The notes beneath the pieces are model-generated. The model had not been told where the DNA came from. It did no database searches and saw nothing but the letters and a program-made list of their open reading frames with translations. The position numbers were made by a program, and so were the translations under genes. Positions 36,700-50,464 of a DNA stretch of 60,000 bases are shown one piece after another. The stretch covers positions 23,515,772 through 23,575,771 of the forward strand of contig NC_081405.1 in assembly GCF_030272615.1 (NCBI RefSeq). The letters run 5' to 3'. Positions within the stretch are counted from its first letter, which is position 1. Each line of letters opens with the position of its first letter. The stretch comes from Cryptomeria japonica (lineage: Eukaryota; Streptophyta; Pinopsida; Cupressales; Cupressaceae).

Positions 36700-38325
36700 A
36701 ATAGTACGTTTCATTATCGATATGAAAAAAAATTAATATGTACAATTATAGAAGATTAATATAAATACAAAAAATAAATGTTAAGATATGCATCATGTAG
36801 TATAAAAGTATATTAAAGTGAATTGCATATTAGAGATGCACACTAAAAAAATATACAACTTTGTATCTCATTACACTTTTGCTCTGCCTCCAACATCCTA
36901 TCACTTACTTTGTCATAAAACTATTCAATTTACAATAACCATAGATCACAGTAGCATAAAGATTACTTGAATTGCATGTAGAATTGGATATGTTCAATTG
37001 TTAAAGAAACATAAATCTACCAACAATTGTATCATCCAAATGGAAATGATTTACTTTGCAAGTAAATTTTACCACATAATAAAAAAGAAATACTTAAATA
37101 AAAAATAAAACCCCCCAAAAATATGGTTTTCCTACATTTTCAAGCTCTTATTGAATTTAGTAAACTTTCTCAATTACAGAATGAATTTGCTATCAAGATT
37201 AAATTCTTTTACCTTATTCTTTTTAGCTTTTTCTATCAGAATTCTTCAATATCTTTTAGTTGACACAACCTACAAAAAAAAGGTTTGTAATTAACAAGAC
37301 AATGTTTTTTTTTAATTTAATCTTCCTAGCCATTTCTAAGGTACAATTTTAAAATACCAAAGAAAAGAAAAAATAAATCTCAATTGCTAGTAATAACCCT
37401 ATAAAAGCTCAAACACCATTAAAGAGCATTTAGTTTTTTAGAATACAACTTTTTCCAAAAGCAAAAGAATTTATGGGCCAATTTATTTCTTGTAGTCTTT
37501 TGGAGTTAGGGAACTTAACCAACTAAAACAATTCATAAGCACCCAATGAAAGACTTATATAAACCTTTCTCATTGATGTGAATCAATCATAACAAATTAA
37601 AAAACTTCAAACATCAAATGAATAAATTGATGTGAAGCAAGTATAGAAAATTAAAAAATTAACAAGTAGACTTGGAGGTCCTATAGAAGAGGAATGTGAA
37701 AGAGAAAAAACCGAATTATTGTATATATTGTCTTTCAAATATGTTTGTACATATCTTATGCAATAGATTTAGATTTAGGTACTATCATTATTATACATAT
37801 CATTGATTCTACCCATTTCAAGAAGATGTTTTCTCCAACAAAATCTATCTAGTCAACTTAGGTGAAAACTTCAACTAACTTTGAACACCACTTGAATCAT
37901 ATTCAAATGAGATAGTGAAGAGAAATTGATTAAAAAAAACTTGCTTGATTATAGTCTTAACACCAATATCTAATTATTGGTTGAACAATATCATATATGA
38001 ATCCTTTGAAGAAATACCAAAAGGGAGGTAGCTCCAATTCTCCAAGAGCAACAACCCATAATGTTCATGTATGATCCGCTAGCTTTAGTTGAAGTATGTA
38101 TCTATAGATATAATTTACAAATGTAGCTTGCACTTTGAAAAATTCCATGTCTCATCATCATTCTGTACAACTCTTTTTTACATTGTTTAGCATCTAACTT
38201 GAGGGAGCAAGATGGATAGCAAACTGAATTTGATTGTATGAATTGCACAATTTCTTTTATAATGTATTGAATATGTTGGTTCACGTACATAGTTTGTTCT
38301 TCAATATCAGCAATTGTTTTCCTTG
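36700..38325. other. AT-rich DNA, no recognised gene
   Basis: Only short frames occur. The longest (38,335-38,102, - strand, 77 codons, with QHIQYIIKEIVQFIQS) resembles no family I recognise. It might be a leftover of the Helitron element's other coding sequence or chance. Confidence 0.45.
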
Positions 38326-38329
38326 TAAT

Positions 38330-40070
<1,741 letters not shown>

Positions 40071-40079
40071 CATGTATAT

Positions 40080-40430
40080 TTATATTGTTGGCTATGTATT
40101 GTTTATTTTTATTTATTATTATTAATGTAATATATATTTATAATTTAATATTTTTTAATTTTAAATTATTTATGTTAACACTCCATACTACCACGATAGG
40201 TTATCCTCTCGACATAACTAATTATTAATCAAATGTTATATTATTTAAACATATTAACATTAAATTTATACATTCCTTTTAATTTACTATTGATGTATGC
40301 CTTAGACGTCGTAAAGGTAAAAGTTTTGGATTAACTAACAGAAAAAAAAATTGAATAAAAGCAACGGAGGACTTTTTATATTGAAAGAACTCGGGGTAAT
40401 TAGCAAATCAAAAGCTATTTACAACTCTCG
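40080..40430. other. 3' flank of UGT-2, duplicated near 55.8 kb
   Basis: AT-rich DNA. The part 40,225-40,345 (ATTTAAACATATTAACA...CGTAAAGGTAAAAGT) is similar to 55,740-55,855. The part 40,365-40,430 (GACTTTTTATATTGA...CAAATCAAAAGCTATTTAC) is similar to the flank of UGT-3 at 46,075-46,140. These matches mark the downstream edge of the duplicated UGT segment. Confidence 0.65.
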
Positions 40431-41973
40431 TCACTTTGTCACCTCTTTAACAAATCTGTTGACGTTGGAGTCGGAAGAACCGCCTTCCAAATTTGCCTTT
40501 CTCGCCGACTCCTTCCAATGGACCGCATTCTTTCGGAGCTCTGCTCCCTCCTCGCTGCAAATCACCCTTCGCACACATCTCTCGATCTCATCCCACTCAA
40601 ACGTCACATCACCATCCGCATGCCTCAATTTGATCCCCATCTTCCAATCTTCCACCATGAATTTGCAATTGGTGGGCTGGTCGAAGCGGAGGTCGCAGCC
40701 GAGCAGTGGAACCCCACAACTCAGAGCTTCCACCGTCGAATTCCATCCACAGTGAGTCATAAACGCCCCAACTGACGGGTGATTCAACACTTTCAGCTGA
40801 GGACTCCACTTCACAATCAAACCCCGATCTCCAATCTCCTCCTCAAAACCCTCCCAAAAATTTTCCCACACCGTTGTCTGCCCTGCAGAGGGACGGATCG
40901 ACCACAAAAAATTCTGCTCACTGCTCTGCAAGCCACGACCTATTTCCCGGATTTGTTGTGCACATATGTCGGCTAAGCTACCGAAGGAAATGTAAACAAC
41001 AGAATGAGGAGGTTTGGAGCGGAGCCATTCCATACACTCGTCCGTCTCTTCATCCCAGGGGCTGCCGCCGTACTCTGTGTCTTCAATATTTCTTCTGTTC
41101 AGAAAGGCAGAGGGAATGAGTGGACCGACTGTACAGACGGGAACATTTGATTCCCTCAGGTAGTCGATCGCTTTACCTTCGAGCTCATCAAATGTGTTCA
41201 AAATTACCCACGACATGTCGTTAAAGCTCTCCACGCAGCGTAGACTGCTGTCCAGAAAACCTGCCGTGAGATGTGGAGGAAAAAACGTCGAAGGTAAATC
41301 AGCCATTCTCATCTCGCCGATTGCCGGAATGACAACAACATCTTTCGGATCCTGCCCGCAATAATTCCACTTATCCACTGTAAACACAAAACCGAAAATC
41401 CAAAAATAAAACAGTTAGAATAAAACAAAAAGCTACTACGACTGTGTGATCGAGGCCACTGTGTTCTGTATTAATAAAGAGGGCAAGGTATATAACAAAC
41501 AAACCGTATTTAAAATGATGATAGATTGCGCCAACAGTTGCAGACTGCGTGTAGAAAACAGCTCGGGGGGTGTTTAAATTGTGCGAAACTTGGGCAACCC
41601 AGGGCATAAAGACATCATGAACAATACAGGTGACAGGAGGTCCCGTTGCATTGAGTCGCTGGATGAGCTTTTCCAAGCCGGGTCCCTCCATCTGATATAA
41701 CTGCCCGAAAATTTTAAAAAGATCTGAAACGATATCCACTCCGGGCGGAAGATGGTCCGGAATGGACTCGAAGCGAAGATGTATACCCAGGCGTTGGATC
41801 GTTTTCTCTGCCTTTAACATTCTGTGGTGGTCAAAGGCGAAACTAACGAAAGTGATGATGACGCCTTGGGAGGCCAAGTCTTTTGAGAATTGCAGCATGG
41901 GATTTGTGTGGCCTGCTTGGGTAAACGCCAACACAACAACATGTGCAGTTGGAGTTGCACTTCCACTCGCCAT
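40431..41973 (-). CDS. UGT-2: family 1 UDP-glycosyltransferase, two exons, intact
   Basis: Predicted join: exon 1 41,973-41,505, intron 41,504-41,378 (127 bp, GT...AG, phase 1), exon 2 41,377-40,431; 471 aa, normal for plant UGTs. Such enzymes transfer a sugar, usually glucose, from UDP-sugar to small acceptors in the cytosol. The N-terminal acceptor domain has the catalytic His22 (QAGHTNP) and partner Asp120 (TCIVHD). The C-terminal domain has the PSPG donor box from Trp347 with HCGWNS at 365-370 and a final Asp-Gln at 389-390; the usual Trp-Pro inside the box is Cys-Asp here. I chose MASGS as start because UGT-1 and UGT-4 begin the same way, although the frame is open 61 codons further upstream. 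The style is closest to UGT86/UGT85-like plant enzymes; the acceptor cannot be told from sequence. It is the only apparently functional member of the cluster. Confidence 0.9.
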
Positions 41974-42230
41974 TGTTGCTCTGTCATTTCTTTTGCCTTC
42001 TCTTATAAATCCCAATTCCTCCGAAGAAGAAGAATATTCCATCATTTTTAAAGTTTTTTCTCGGTTATTGGAGCAATGGCGGAAACGGCCGTGCGGCTGT
42101 GCCGGCTGCATAAAGTCATATTTGTCGATTTTGCTTGGACAGAAATGTAGGTACATTTTTTACACTCTGCTTGATAGAGAACCTTTTCCGCTATTGCAAT
42201 CATTTCCACATCGACCAATTTTTTATTTTA
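41974..42230 (-). promoter_or_regulatory. Upstream region of UGT-2
   Basis: Conserved with the UGT-1 upstream region: GGGATTTATAAGAG box at about 42,000-42,013 on the - strand, then words around 42,075-42,150 shared with 31,300-31,380. A GAAGAAGAAG stretch (42,022-42,035) is particular to this copy. TATA-to-ATG spacing is again only about 30 bases. Confidence 0.4.
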
Positions 42231-43540
42231 TTTAATATGTGATGAGATATTCAACCTAATTTCCGTCGATTTAGTAAATGGGGAAAAAGAGATGCTAGTT
42301 ATTTTATATTCAATTAGTTGATTAAAAAAAAATCCAATAATGATATTTATTTATTAATAAAAAATAATTTACTATTGTTTTTAAATAAAATTATTATGAA
42401 TTTTTGTAAGATTATTATTATTTTTAGAGATTAAATGTTGTAGGTTGTCCTTCGTCGGATGCACTCAATACAGTGGTTGTGATTACAATTTTTATCATTT
42501 TTGTCATGCAATTTGAATTTTGTATAGAGGATTATACATGTGTGAAACCCTGGGTAAGTGAAGTGTGGTTGTGATATACCATGTATGTGACCCGAATTAT
42601 GGATTCAGACGACAACACCTAAGTGAGAACCTGCGGTGTTGTGGATGAACAAGATAATACAGAATTGAAGCAAGCCAAAAAAGTAATCTATTACATTCAA
42701 AAATCCAACATATAGTAGTTCATGAGATTCCAAGGGTCACGAAAACCCCTTGAGAATCGAAGCCCAACAGTCACATTTGTTTATTACATAATAAAATCTA
42801 AAACTATGAAAATTTCAAAAAAACTATATTAAATTTTATCCTAACTTTAACTAGGCATAACTTTCTGCTCGGGACTCGAAATTATGAGTCATTTAACTCG
42901 TTGGAAAGGTCTCCAAGAGTTAGGAGCGAAGTCCTGCAAGAACATGCCTACGAAAACGTTCTAACGAACAGGCCAAACTTTCAAGGACTGAAAATGCCCC
43001 GAAGGCCTTCAAAAATGTCAATTACTAACATATAGAAAAGCTAAGAAAATATATAAAAATATTTTCAAATTTTCTTCTGATCAGTATGTGATGATGAGCA
43101 TGGTGGGATCTGTTTGACAATTTATCCATTTTCTCGTCGATTATCTTTTTGAGCCACTATACCTGTTATTTTTGCATCAGAAATACCATTCTATAGATAG
43201 TTTTGATTTACTCCTTTCATTAAGATATCACACTAAGATAATTGGTTTAATCCTTGGAAAAAGACATCAAAATCTTTTATCATATCAAATCATGGATAGT
43301 CTGGTTAGCCAGAGCTAGAAGCTTGCATGAATACTTTTGAAAATTCTTTGCTAATATGATCAGTTACAATCTAATCTTTTCTTGCAATGTGTTGAGCTTT
43401 ATATGTAATGAAACTAATTCAAATATGCTTTCCATCTCACATATTTCCATGATCATCTCTCCTTCCATGATCATTTTCTTTGAAGTTTATGAAGCTACAA
43501 CAGTCTTGATAATAAAACGTTTCAAATGCATCAAATTTAA
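42231..43540. other. Possible LTR-element remnant in AT-rich DNA
   Basis: The stretch 42,540-43,020 is less AT-rich than its surroundings. It contains CCTGGGTAAGTGAAGTGTGG, GAAGCCCAACAGTCACAT (the last also found in the TRIM repeat at 29,655) and GCATAACTTTCTGCTCGGGA, wording I associate with decayed plant LTR elements. No paired repeat or coding frame is present in the window, so this is tentative. Confidence 0.3.
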
Positions 43541-43559
43541 AATAAAATAAAATTAAAAA

Positions 43560-44720
43560 TTGAACTTTTGATTAATCTATAAATTTCTTTGTCAAAAGAA
43601 ATCCATGATCTCTTCACATCATCTAGAAATACATTGTTGGCATATTCAACTATATATTCTTTACCATCCTTTATAAAGACTATTTATCCTCCCATGCGAT
43701 ATCAAAAGAATCTATATAAAAAATAAAGTTATTTCTTTTGGGGTATGTTCTTAAGACCATTGGATCGTCTTTTTCTTGAGAAATTTCTACAATTATTCTT
43801 TGTCAAAATATGCATTTGGATAAAAATTATTTAAATAATTAAGGATACCTAAAAAGGCTTGTAAACTATTCTTATCAAATGGAGTATTGAATTTTAAGAT
43901 CTTTTTTCAATGTGAGGTTAGATTTCCAAGACACTATTATTGACAATCATTCCTAAATAGTTACAAGAACGTTGATACAATTGGATTTTATTAAGGGATA
44001 GAACAATCCCATAGTTAAAATCTAATCTATAAAATATCTCTAGATAGTTTGTACGATCATCAAAAGTTTAACTAAAAATTAGAATATCATTAATATATAC
44101 TTTACGAAAATATTTACATCCCCTAAATATAGTGTCCATTCTTTCTTATAAATATGTAGGAGCATTCATCAAACTAGATGGTATTACTATCCATTCATTA
44201 TGTCCAAAAGAAAAATTGAATGCAATTTTGTATTGATCATTCTTCTTTGATTATGATCTAATAAAATCTTGATTTGCAATTAATTTGAGAAAAAAATTTA
44301 GCACTAATAACCTTTTCTAACAAATATGATTTGTTAAGAATTGGAAATGTATAACAACAAACAAGAGATTGAGAAGGTTTTATATAATTCCCTTTTTTGA
44401 GTTCTTCTATTTCTTCTTACATATATGAGTGATCATGTGACACAATTGGTATCTTCTTTCTTCATTTTATTGTATTTCCTCGGTGTAGTTTGACTTTCAT
44501 TGTGCGTATTTTTTTCCCAAAATTTTAATGGAACATATATTAACAATAAGTTATTGCTTGACATCTGGAAAAGGTTTTGATTTCAAATCTAGAGCCAAAA
44601 GGTTAGGAGATATGATTGCTTCCTAAATTACATAGAAAGGAATTTTTTATGGACATGTTCTTGTGAGACTTGCAATAAAAAGAATTATCAATTTTTAATT
44701 TGAAATGTAATTATTTTATA
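43560..44720 (-). pseudogene. Reverse transcriptase fragment, pararetrovirus-like or Ty3-like, degenerate
   Basis: Read on the - strand through many stops and frameshifts, a reverse-transcriptase pattern is recognisable. An upstream segment lies near 44,330-44,450. The block ahead of the catalytic site is at about 44,130-44,210. The catalytic box is at 44,071-44,100, with Asn in place of the first Asp of the usual YxDD. A downstream block that normally leads to RNase H is at about 43,900-44,040. The spacing and wording look more like caulimovirid-type (endogenous pararetrovirus) than like Ty3 retrotransposons, but decay makes this uncertain. Nothing here could make a functional product. Confidence 0.4.
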
Positions 44721-44984
44721 TTTATAATAAAATTGATTAATTAATTTATAAAAAAATCATATACACTTAAAATATAACATTAAACCATGTTACATTTATA
44801 ATTGAACTAGCTTAGATATCTTTTATACATCTATCAAAAGGATGTTGAGATATATCAATCTCGAAGTGCCTATGTTGAAATAGTTATAGAGAATAGATAG
44901 GCGCCTCGAGATTAATATCTCTCGATATATTTTAGATAGATGTATAAAAGATATCTAATTTAGTAGCATCTGTAACACAACATG

Positions 44985-45880
<896 letters not shown>

Positions 45881-46139
45881 AACAGTCAAATGATTGACCA
45901 TAGTATCATATTTATATTAATTTGTGATAATCTTACTATTTAACTTCTTCTCCTTCTCATATTTTGCTGATGCATTTCAATGAGAAATGACATGTTATGT
46001 ACCTAAAGATGTGATATTATGATATATTTGGATGTATGAAGATTTCAACCTGTGACACACATAATGGAAGCAAACGACTTTTTATTATGTTGATAGAGTT
46101 GGAGGTTATTACCAGATCAAAAGCTATATACAATTCTCC

Positions 46140-46226
46140 TCACTTTGTCACCTCTTTAACAAATCTGTTGACATTGAAGTGAGAAGACCCGCCTTCCATC
46201 ATTGCAGTTGCAGTTCCACTTGCAAC
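46140..46226 (-). pseudogene. UGT-3: UGT remnant with almost complete internal deletion
   Basis: On the - strand the sequence corresponding to the second residue onwards (ASGTATA, start codon deleted) is fused directly to the last residues of a UGT (EGGSSHFNVNRFVKEVTK, stop TGA at 46,140-46,142). About 1.3 kb of coding sequence and the intron are gone. Both flanks match UGT-2: the 3' flank at 46,075-46,140 and the upstream TTATAAAT box at about 46,239. The join therefore arose by deletion within a full duplicate, not by fragment capture. Confidence 0.85.
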
Positions 46227-46320
46227 TTTTGCCTTCACTTATAAATACCGATTCCTCAGCATCACGTTACATCATATTTAACTCCGTTATGGCGCGGCTG
46301 GAGTAAATAGCCGGCCGGCT

Positions 46321-46435
46321 GGATAAAATCCGACTCCGTGAGATTCGACCTGCCGACCACTTTGAGGTACCAATCGACGGCTCTTCTAGAAGCAGATTTA
46401 GTTCTCATCGACGTTTGTCGATTTTCTTTTGGCTT
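46321..46435 (+). repeat. Inverted repeat arm upstream of UGT-3
   Basis: About 114 bp (GTGAGATTCGACCTGCC, AATCGACGGCTCT, TGTCGATTTTCTTT) are repeated in inverse orientation at 47,891-48,004. The two arms lie upstream of UGT-3 (- strand) and UGT-4 (+ strand) respectively, so they are the upstream regions of two head-to-head UGT copies. Confidence 0.85.
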
Positions 46436-46599
46436 GAGTGTAATTTACAGCTTTGAGGTAACTTGGAGTGATATAGATATAGTGGTCTAGGAGAGGAAGA
46501 GAAAGAGAGGGAGAAATAGATTATTATAATTACTATAATTGATTATTAGAATTGTTCTTTCGATTTCATGTAGTTCTATAATGATTGGTTTGCTGATTT

Positions 46600-47300
46600 C
46601 TTGTACTATCATTCTTCCATGATTTTTTTTTTTCGCAATGATGTGGATGTCTATATATTTCACCCTTTGCTGTCATAAAAACTTCTTTAATTCTTCACCA
46701 TCCTTTTCCACTTGTTTTAGTGATTTCTTAATAAAATTATTTGTCTCTTCATTTTTATCAACATCTTGATCCTCCTCTTTTGCCTCTAATTCATTGTTAC
46801 AATATTCACAAGATTCTTGAACTATCTCTTCCTTCAATTTTCTTTGAACTCTATCATGTATAATATCTTGTGATGTAACTTTTTTTCTCGTATACTAAAG
46901 ATTTATGAACTTATTTTGTACATTAATTTATTTATTGTTCCCAAAGATAACCAAGAACAATATCCTTTCCATTCAAATCCAAAGCAAGAAAGTTAATATG
47001 CAAAACATATTTACCCATAGAGATCTTTATATCTTCATAAATTTGAATATCCATATCTAATATTTGACTTGTCTTGATGTTCTTTGCTTATACATATAGC
47101 TTCTTTCCTTGATATAATTAATTATATAATTTACTCACATGATCCAATATAACCAATTTAAGATACATGTGTCAAATGTTGGCATCTCGATCCACCAAAT
47201 ACATTACAATATCATATCCCTAAGTGCATAACAATTCTTTTGTCTTCACTGTCTTCTTGTTTGTGCTAAATTCATATAAAACATAAGTCAAATATATATA
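46600..47300 (-). other. Possible fragment of a retroelement protease region
   Basis: The - strand shows a Glu/Lys-rich stretch (46,700-46,860) and, upstream of it, a segment with KYVLHINFLALDLNGKDIVLG (around 46,950-47,030) whose end resembles the C-terminal motif of retroviral-type aspartic proteases. Several stops intervene. It is collinear with the reverse-transcriptase fragment at 43.6-44.7 kb, with UGT-3 and its CT block lying between, so both could be pieces of one element. Weak evidence. Confidence 0.22.
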
Positions 47301-47890
47301 TGAAAGCCTAACACAATTCAAGTAGGAAATCATGAATCTTATTTTTGACCAATGTAATTATCCGTTTGACAATGATGATGATGAGAGCATTGTAGATTGT
47401 GAAAAATATCATGGTGATGATAACCTTGTGGATCAATTAGATGAAATTTTCAATGATTAAAGTGTTGAAAAATACCTTATTAATCTCAATACTTCTAAAA
47501 ATACAAGATTATATTTCACTATCTGCCATTTCTAATACATTTCACAAAATAATTTAAAAAAAAATAAAAAAACTTTATAATTATAATGGTTAAATCTTTA
47601 CATCCTAGCAAGAGTAAATAGCCATAATTTCTTTAGAAAAAATAAACTTTCTTAAAACAAAAGAAGAATATTTTTATTTGGAAAATAATATTAAACAAAA
47701 TTTGATGAATAAAAAATTATACATTTTAATTAAAATATTTTTCAAAATTTCGATTGAATATAACATAACTAGCATTTATTTTCTTTTTACGTATAAGCCA
47801 TTTACTGAATTCCATTTCAACGCGGAGAGGGATATTTGATCCCTGGCTTAAAAATACAATGAAGTTGGGTTCGACTGTCGCATCGCATAT

Positions 47891-48004
47891 AAAGAAAATC
47901 GACAAAAAAATGTCAACGAGATCTAAATCTGTGCGCAGCAGAGCCGTCGATTGGGTACCTAAATGAGGTTGGCAGGTCGAATCTCACAGATTCAGATTTT
48001 ATAG
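47891..48004 (-). repeat. Inverted repeat arm upstream of UGT-4
   Basis: This is the inverse of 46,321-46,435 at about 80% identity by eye, with shared AAAGAAAATCGAC, AGAGCCGTCGATTGG and GGCAGGTCGAATCTCAC. It marks the upstream region of the + strand UGT-4 stub. Confidence 0.85.
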
Positions 48005-48268
48005 GACACGTCTATTCTGGTACAGAGTGATTAATACGTGTGTTAGTCGAACGTTTTATACTGTCGATTTTGCAATTAATGGTTACGATTCACTAACCTG
48101 TCACTAACACGCTGTACGAAAGATCTGTTTTGAAGTTAAAATGGCTTCAACCGATTTTATGCAACAGACACATCCGGCCAGCAATAACTGAGTAAAATAT
48201 GATGGAACATGCTGCGGAGGAATCAAGATTTATAATTGTTGGCAGGCAAAAGAATTAGCAGAGCAACA

Positions 48269-48511
48269 ATGGCGAGTGGAAGTGGAAATGCACATGTTGT
48301 TGTAGGTTCTAAGGCAACCCTGTCCTGTCTGAGCCAACTGAAAAAACTAATAAAAACTAAGAAATATCTCTCTAAAAATAGTGATCAAATATTCGATGCA
48401 TGCGGTGAATGCAGTATTACGGTGAATCTCCCAGTAAGCTGAGATTTCAGCATCAGTTCTTCACAGTTGTTGTGTTGGCGTTTCCTCAAGCAGGCCACAC
48501 AAATCCTTCGA
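48269..48511 (+). pseudogene. UGT-4: 5' stub of a UGT with a 163-bp insertion
   Basis: The start ATGGCGAGTGGAAGTGG (48,269) encodes MASGSGNAHVVV and is preceded by AGAGCAACA as in the other copies. After TTGTTGT (48,297-48,303) a 163-bp insertion (48,304-48,466) intervenes. The second TTGTTGT (48,467-48,473) then leads into GTTGGCGTTTCCTCAAGCAG (LAFPQAGHTNP). Homology ends near 48,511 and is replaced by AT-rich DNA. The 7-base repeat looks like a target-site duplication. The insertion also has intron-like ends (GTTCTAAG near its start and TTCACAG at its end). No other part of the gene remains. Confidence 0.8.
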
Positions 48512-49067
48512 TAAAATATCAACATTTGTGATTGAAAATGATTGCATCAAGAATTGATTAAATGTTACAACAAAATTACTTAATTGTTGATAATTCATTT
48601 GTGTAACTCATTTGATATTTCTTGCAAGAAATAGTTTACTACTTCATTTTCCGAAGAATTTTGAAGAATCAAGGAAAAGTACTTTTTAGTGAGCTTCAGT
48701 TGGCTCTTGCAGGAAAAGTTTAACTACTTCTTCATCTACAAGACATAGCTAAGTATGTCATTCATTTTCATGAATGGCTAAGTGTGAGAATCACTTAGAT
48801 GCAATGAGTGCTAAGTGTGTCATTCATTCTCATGAGAGATGGGTTCTTGTGAACCACTACTCATGAATCTTGGGTCAATGAGTTTGACTCAAAAACTACA
48901 CAGTTGAATCCTGATAGCAATATCATAATTCGACTTGATGTGGAAAAATATTTCCTACTTATCACTTGATGAGCTTAAGGGGCTCTATAATGAATGGCTC
49001 ATAAGGTACAGCACTTGCTGAAGGTTTTGCAAATGGGGTTGCAAGCTGAGTGGTCTTAACCTTGGAG

Positions 49068-49146
49068 GAAACACCATGGTTAAGCTCGCTCGAGTTGGAG
49101 TAGTTCTGGGATGGGTGACCTCCCGAGAAGTCCCAATGCTTCACCT
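49068..49146 (+). ncRNA. 5S rRNA-derived segment, copy 1 (not a functional 5S gene)
   Basis: GGTTAAGCTCGCTCGAGTTG, GAGTAGTTCTGGGATGGGTG and ACCTCCCGAGAAGTCCCAAT correspond, from memory, to the plant 5S rRNA region from the internal promoter A box through the C box (GGATGGGTGACCTCC) to the 3' end. The 5' third of 5S is not recognisable and no T-run terminator follows. 5S-derived promoters occur in Cassandra-type TRIM elements and 5S-derived SINEs. This array has no matching TG...CA repeats or primer site that I can see, so I leave the class open. Confidence 0.7.
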
Positions 49147-49433
49147 CTGTGAGCATCACCTAGATGCAATGAGTGCTAAGTGTGCCATTCATTCTCATGA
49201 GAGATGGGTTCTTGTGAACCACTACTCATTAATCTTGGGTCAATGAATTTAACTCAAAAACTAGACAGTTGAATCTTGATAGCAATATCATAATTCGACT
49301 TGTTGTGGAAAAATATCTCCTACTTATCACTTGATGAGCTTAAGGGGCTCTATAATGAATGGCTCATAAGGCACAGCACTTACTGAAGGTTTTGGAAATG
49401 GGGTTGCAAGCTGAGTGGGCTTAACCTTGGAGG

Positions 49434-49512
49434 AAAATCCATGGTTAAGCACACTCAAATTGGAGTAGTACTGGGATGGGTGACCTCCCTAGAAGTCCCA
49501 ATGCTTCACCTT
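49434..49512 (+). ncRNA. 5S rRNA-derived segment, copy 2
   Basis: The same region in the second unit: GGTTAAGCACACTCAAATTG, GAGTAGTACTGGGATGGGTG, ACCTCCCTAGAAGTCCCAAT. The C box GGATGGGTGACCTCC is unchanged between the copies, and the A box has several CpG-to-TpG or CpA type changes. It is probably inactive or only weakly transcribed. Confidence 0.7.
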
Positions 49513-49660
49513 TGTGAGCATCACCTAGATGCAATGAGTGCTGAGTGTGACATTCCTTCTCATGAGAGATGGGTTCTTGTGAACCACTACTCATGAATCA
49601 TGGGTCAATGAGTTTGACTCAAAAACTACACAGTTGAATCTTGATAGCAATATCATAATA

Positions 49661-50455
49661 GCTAGATTGATTTATTCTAGAGCTCTGAGTCAATTCTTTT
49701 TAATTAAGCCATTAGGCAAGGGCTTGGCATATAATAATATGAGTTTGGACCATTTGTTAAACTTTTCATATTTGCTTTCTTATTTTCATATTGATAACTC
49801 AAGACTTAAAATACTGATCTAAAACTCATATGGCTAACTTCTTGTTCCATGGTTTTTGTTGTGTCAAATACAGATGTATAACTAATCTAGCTTGTTTGAC
49901 CCATCCATGCTTTATGTAAATAGAGATACATTTAAGATTTCATAATCACTCACTCAATTGAATGATGGTTTAAATGACTTTCAATGTAAGCATATGGATA
50001 TTTTTCCTATCCCCTTCTCTTTAAGGCCATTTTGTTTATGAAATTTCCTTTATTTGGCGCTTGGTGCTCGCATATTTGTTACTTGGCCCTGCACTGGGTA
50101 GACAAAGCTCAATTTATTTTCTCTATGCAACATGCCTACTGAAATGTTGATGCACTTAGTTGTGGTTGAATGTAGGATCATAAAATAGTGTTGGCTCTGA
50201 GAGTCTGTTTCAAACAAATTGATTTTCATGTTGCCCTACAACTATTTCTTAAAAGTGCACGTGTAAAATATTAATTCTTACAGAGGAAGCTTCTTGTGAA
50301 GCTATAATATCTATAAATATGGTCAAAAGTAATTTAGCAATTATTTACATAATGAAGTTCTAATTGAAAGCGCAATTTAAATTTTTACAAATCCACAACC
50401 CATTTCACTATTTTCCAGTGCACATTTTTGGGAAAGTCATCAAATATTTGTAGAA
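49661..50455. other. AT-rich DNA, no gene seen
   Basis: No repeat, RNA gene or coding frame was recognised between the 5S-like array and the next retroelement remnant. Confidence 0.5.
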
Positions 50456-50464
50456 CACATAAGA

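Larger units (their letters stand above)
48799..49660 (+). repeat. 365-bp tandem array carrying 5S-rRNA-like segments
   Basis: Units start GATGCAATGAGTGCTAAGTG at 48,799, 49,163 and 49,529, giving 2.4 units. Each full unit has two parts. The first (about 160 bp) is the module found inverted in the fold-back element at 27,861-28,114. The second (about 200 bp) has a 3' half closely resembling the 3' part of plant 5S rRNA. Confidence 0.88.

Noticed and set aside
41974-42156. N-terminal extension of UGT-2 by 61 residues
   Set aside because: The frame is open, but the extension has no UGT similarity, the MASGS start is shared with the other copies, and the TATA-like box lies inside the extension.
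49068-49512. Functional 5S rRNA genes
   Set aside because: Only the 3' part of 5S is recognisable, with many substitutions and no T-run terminator.
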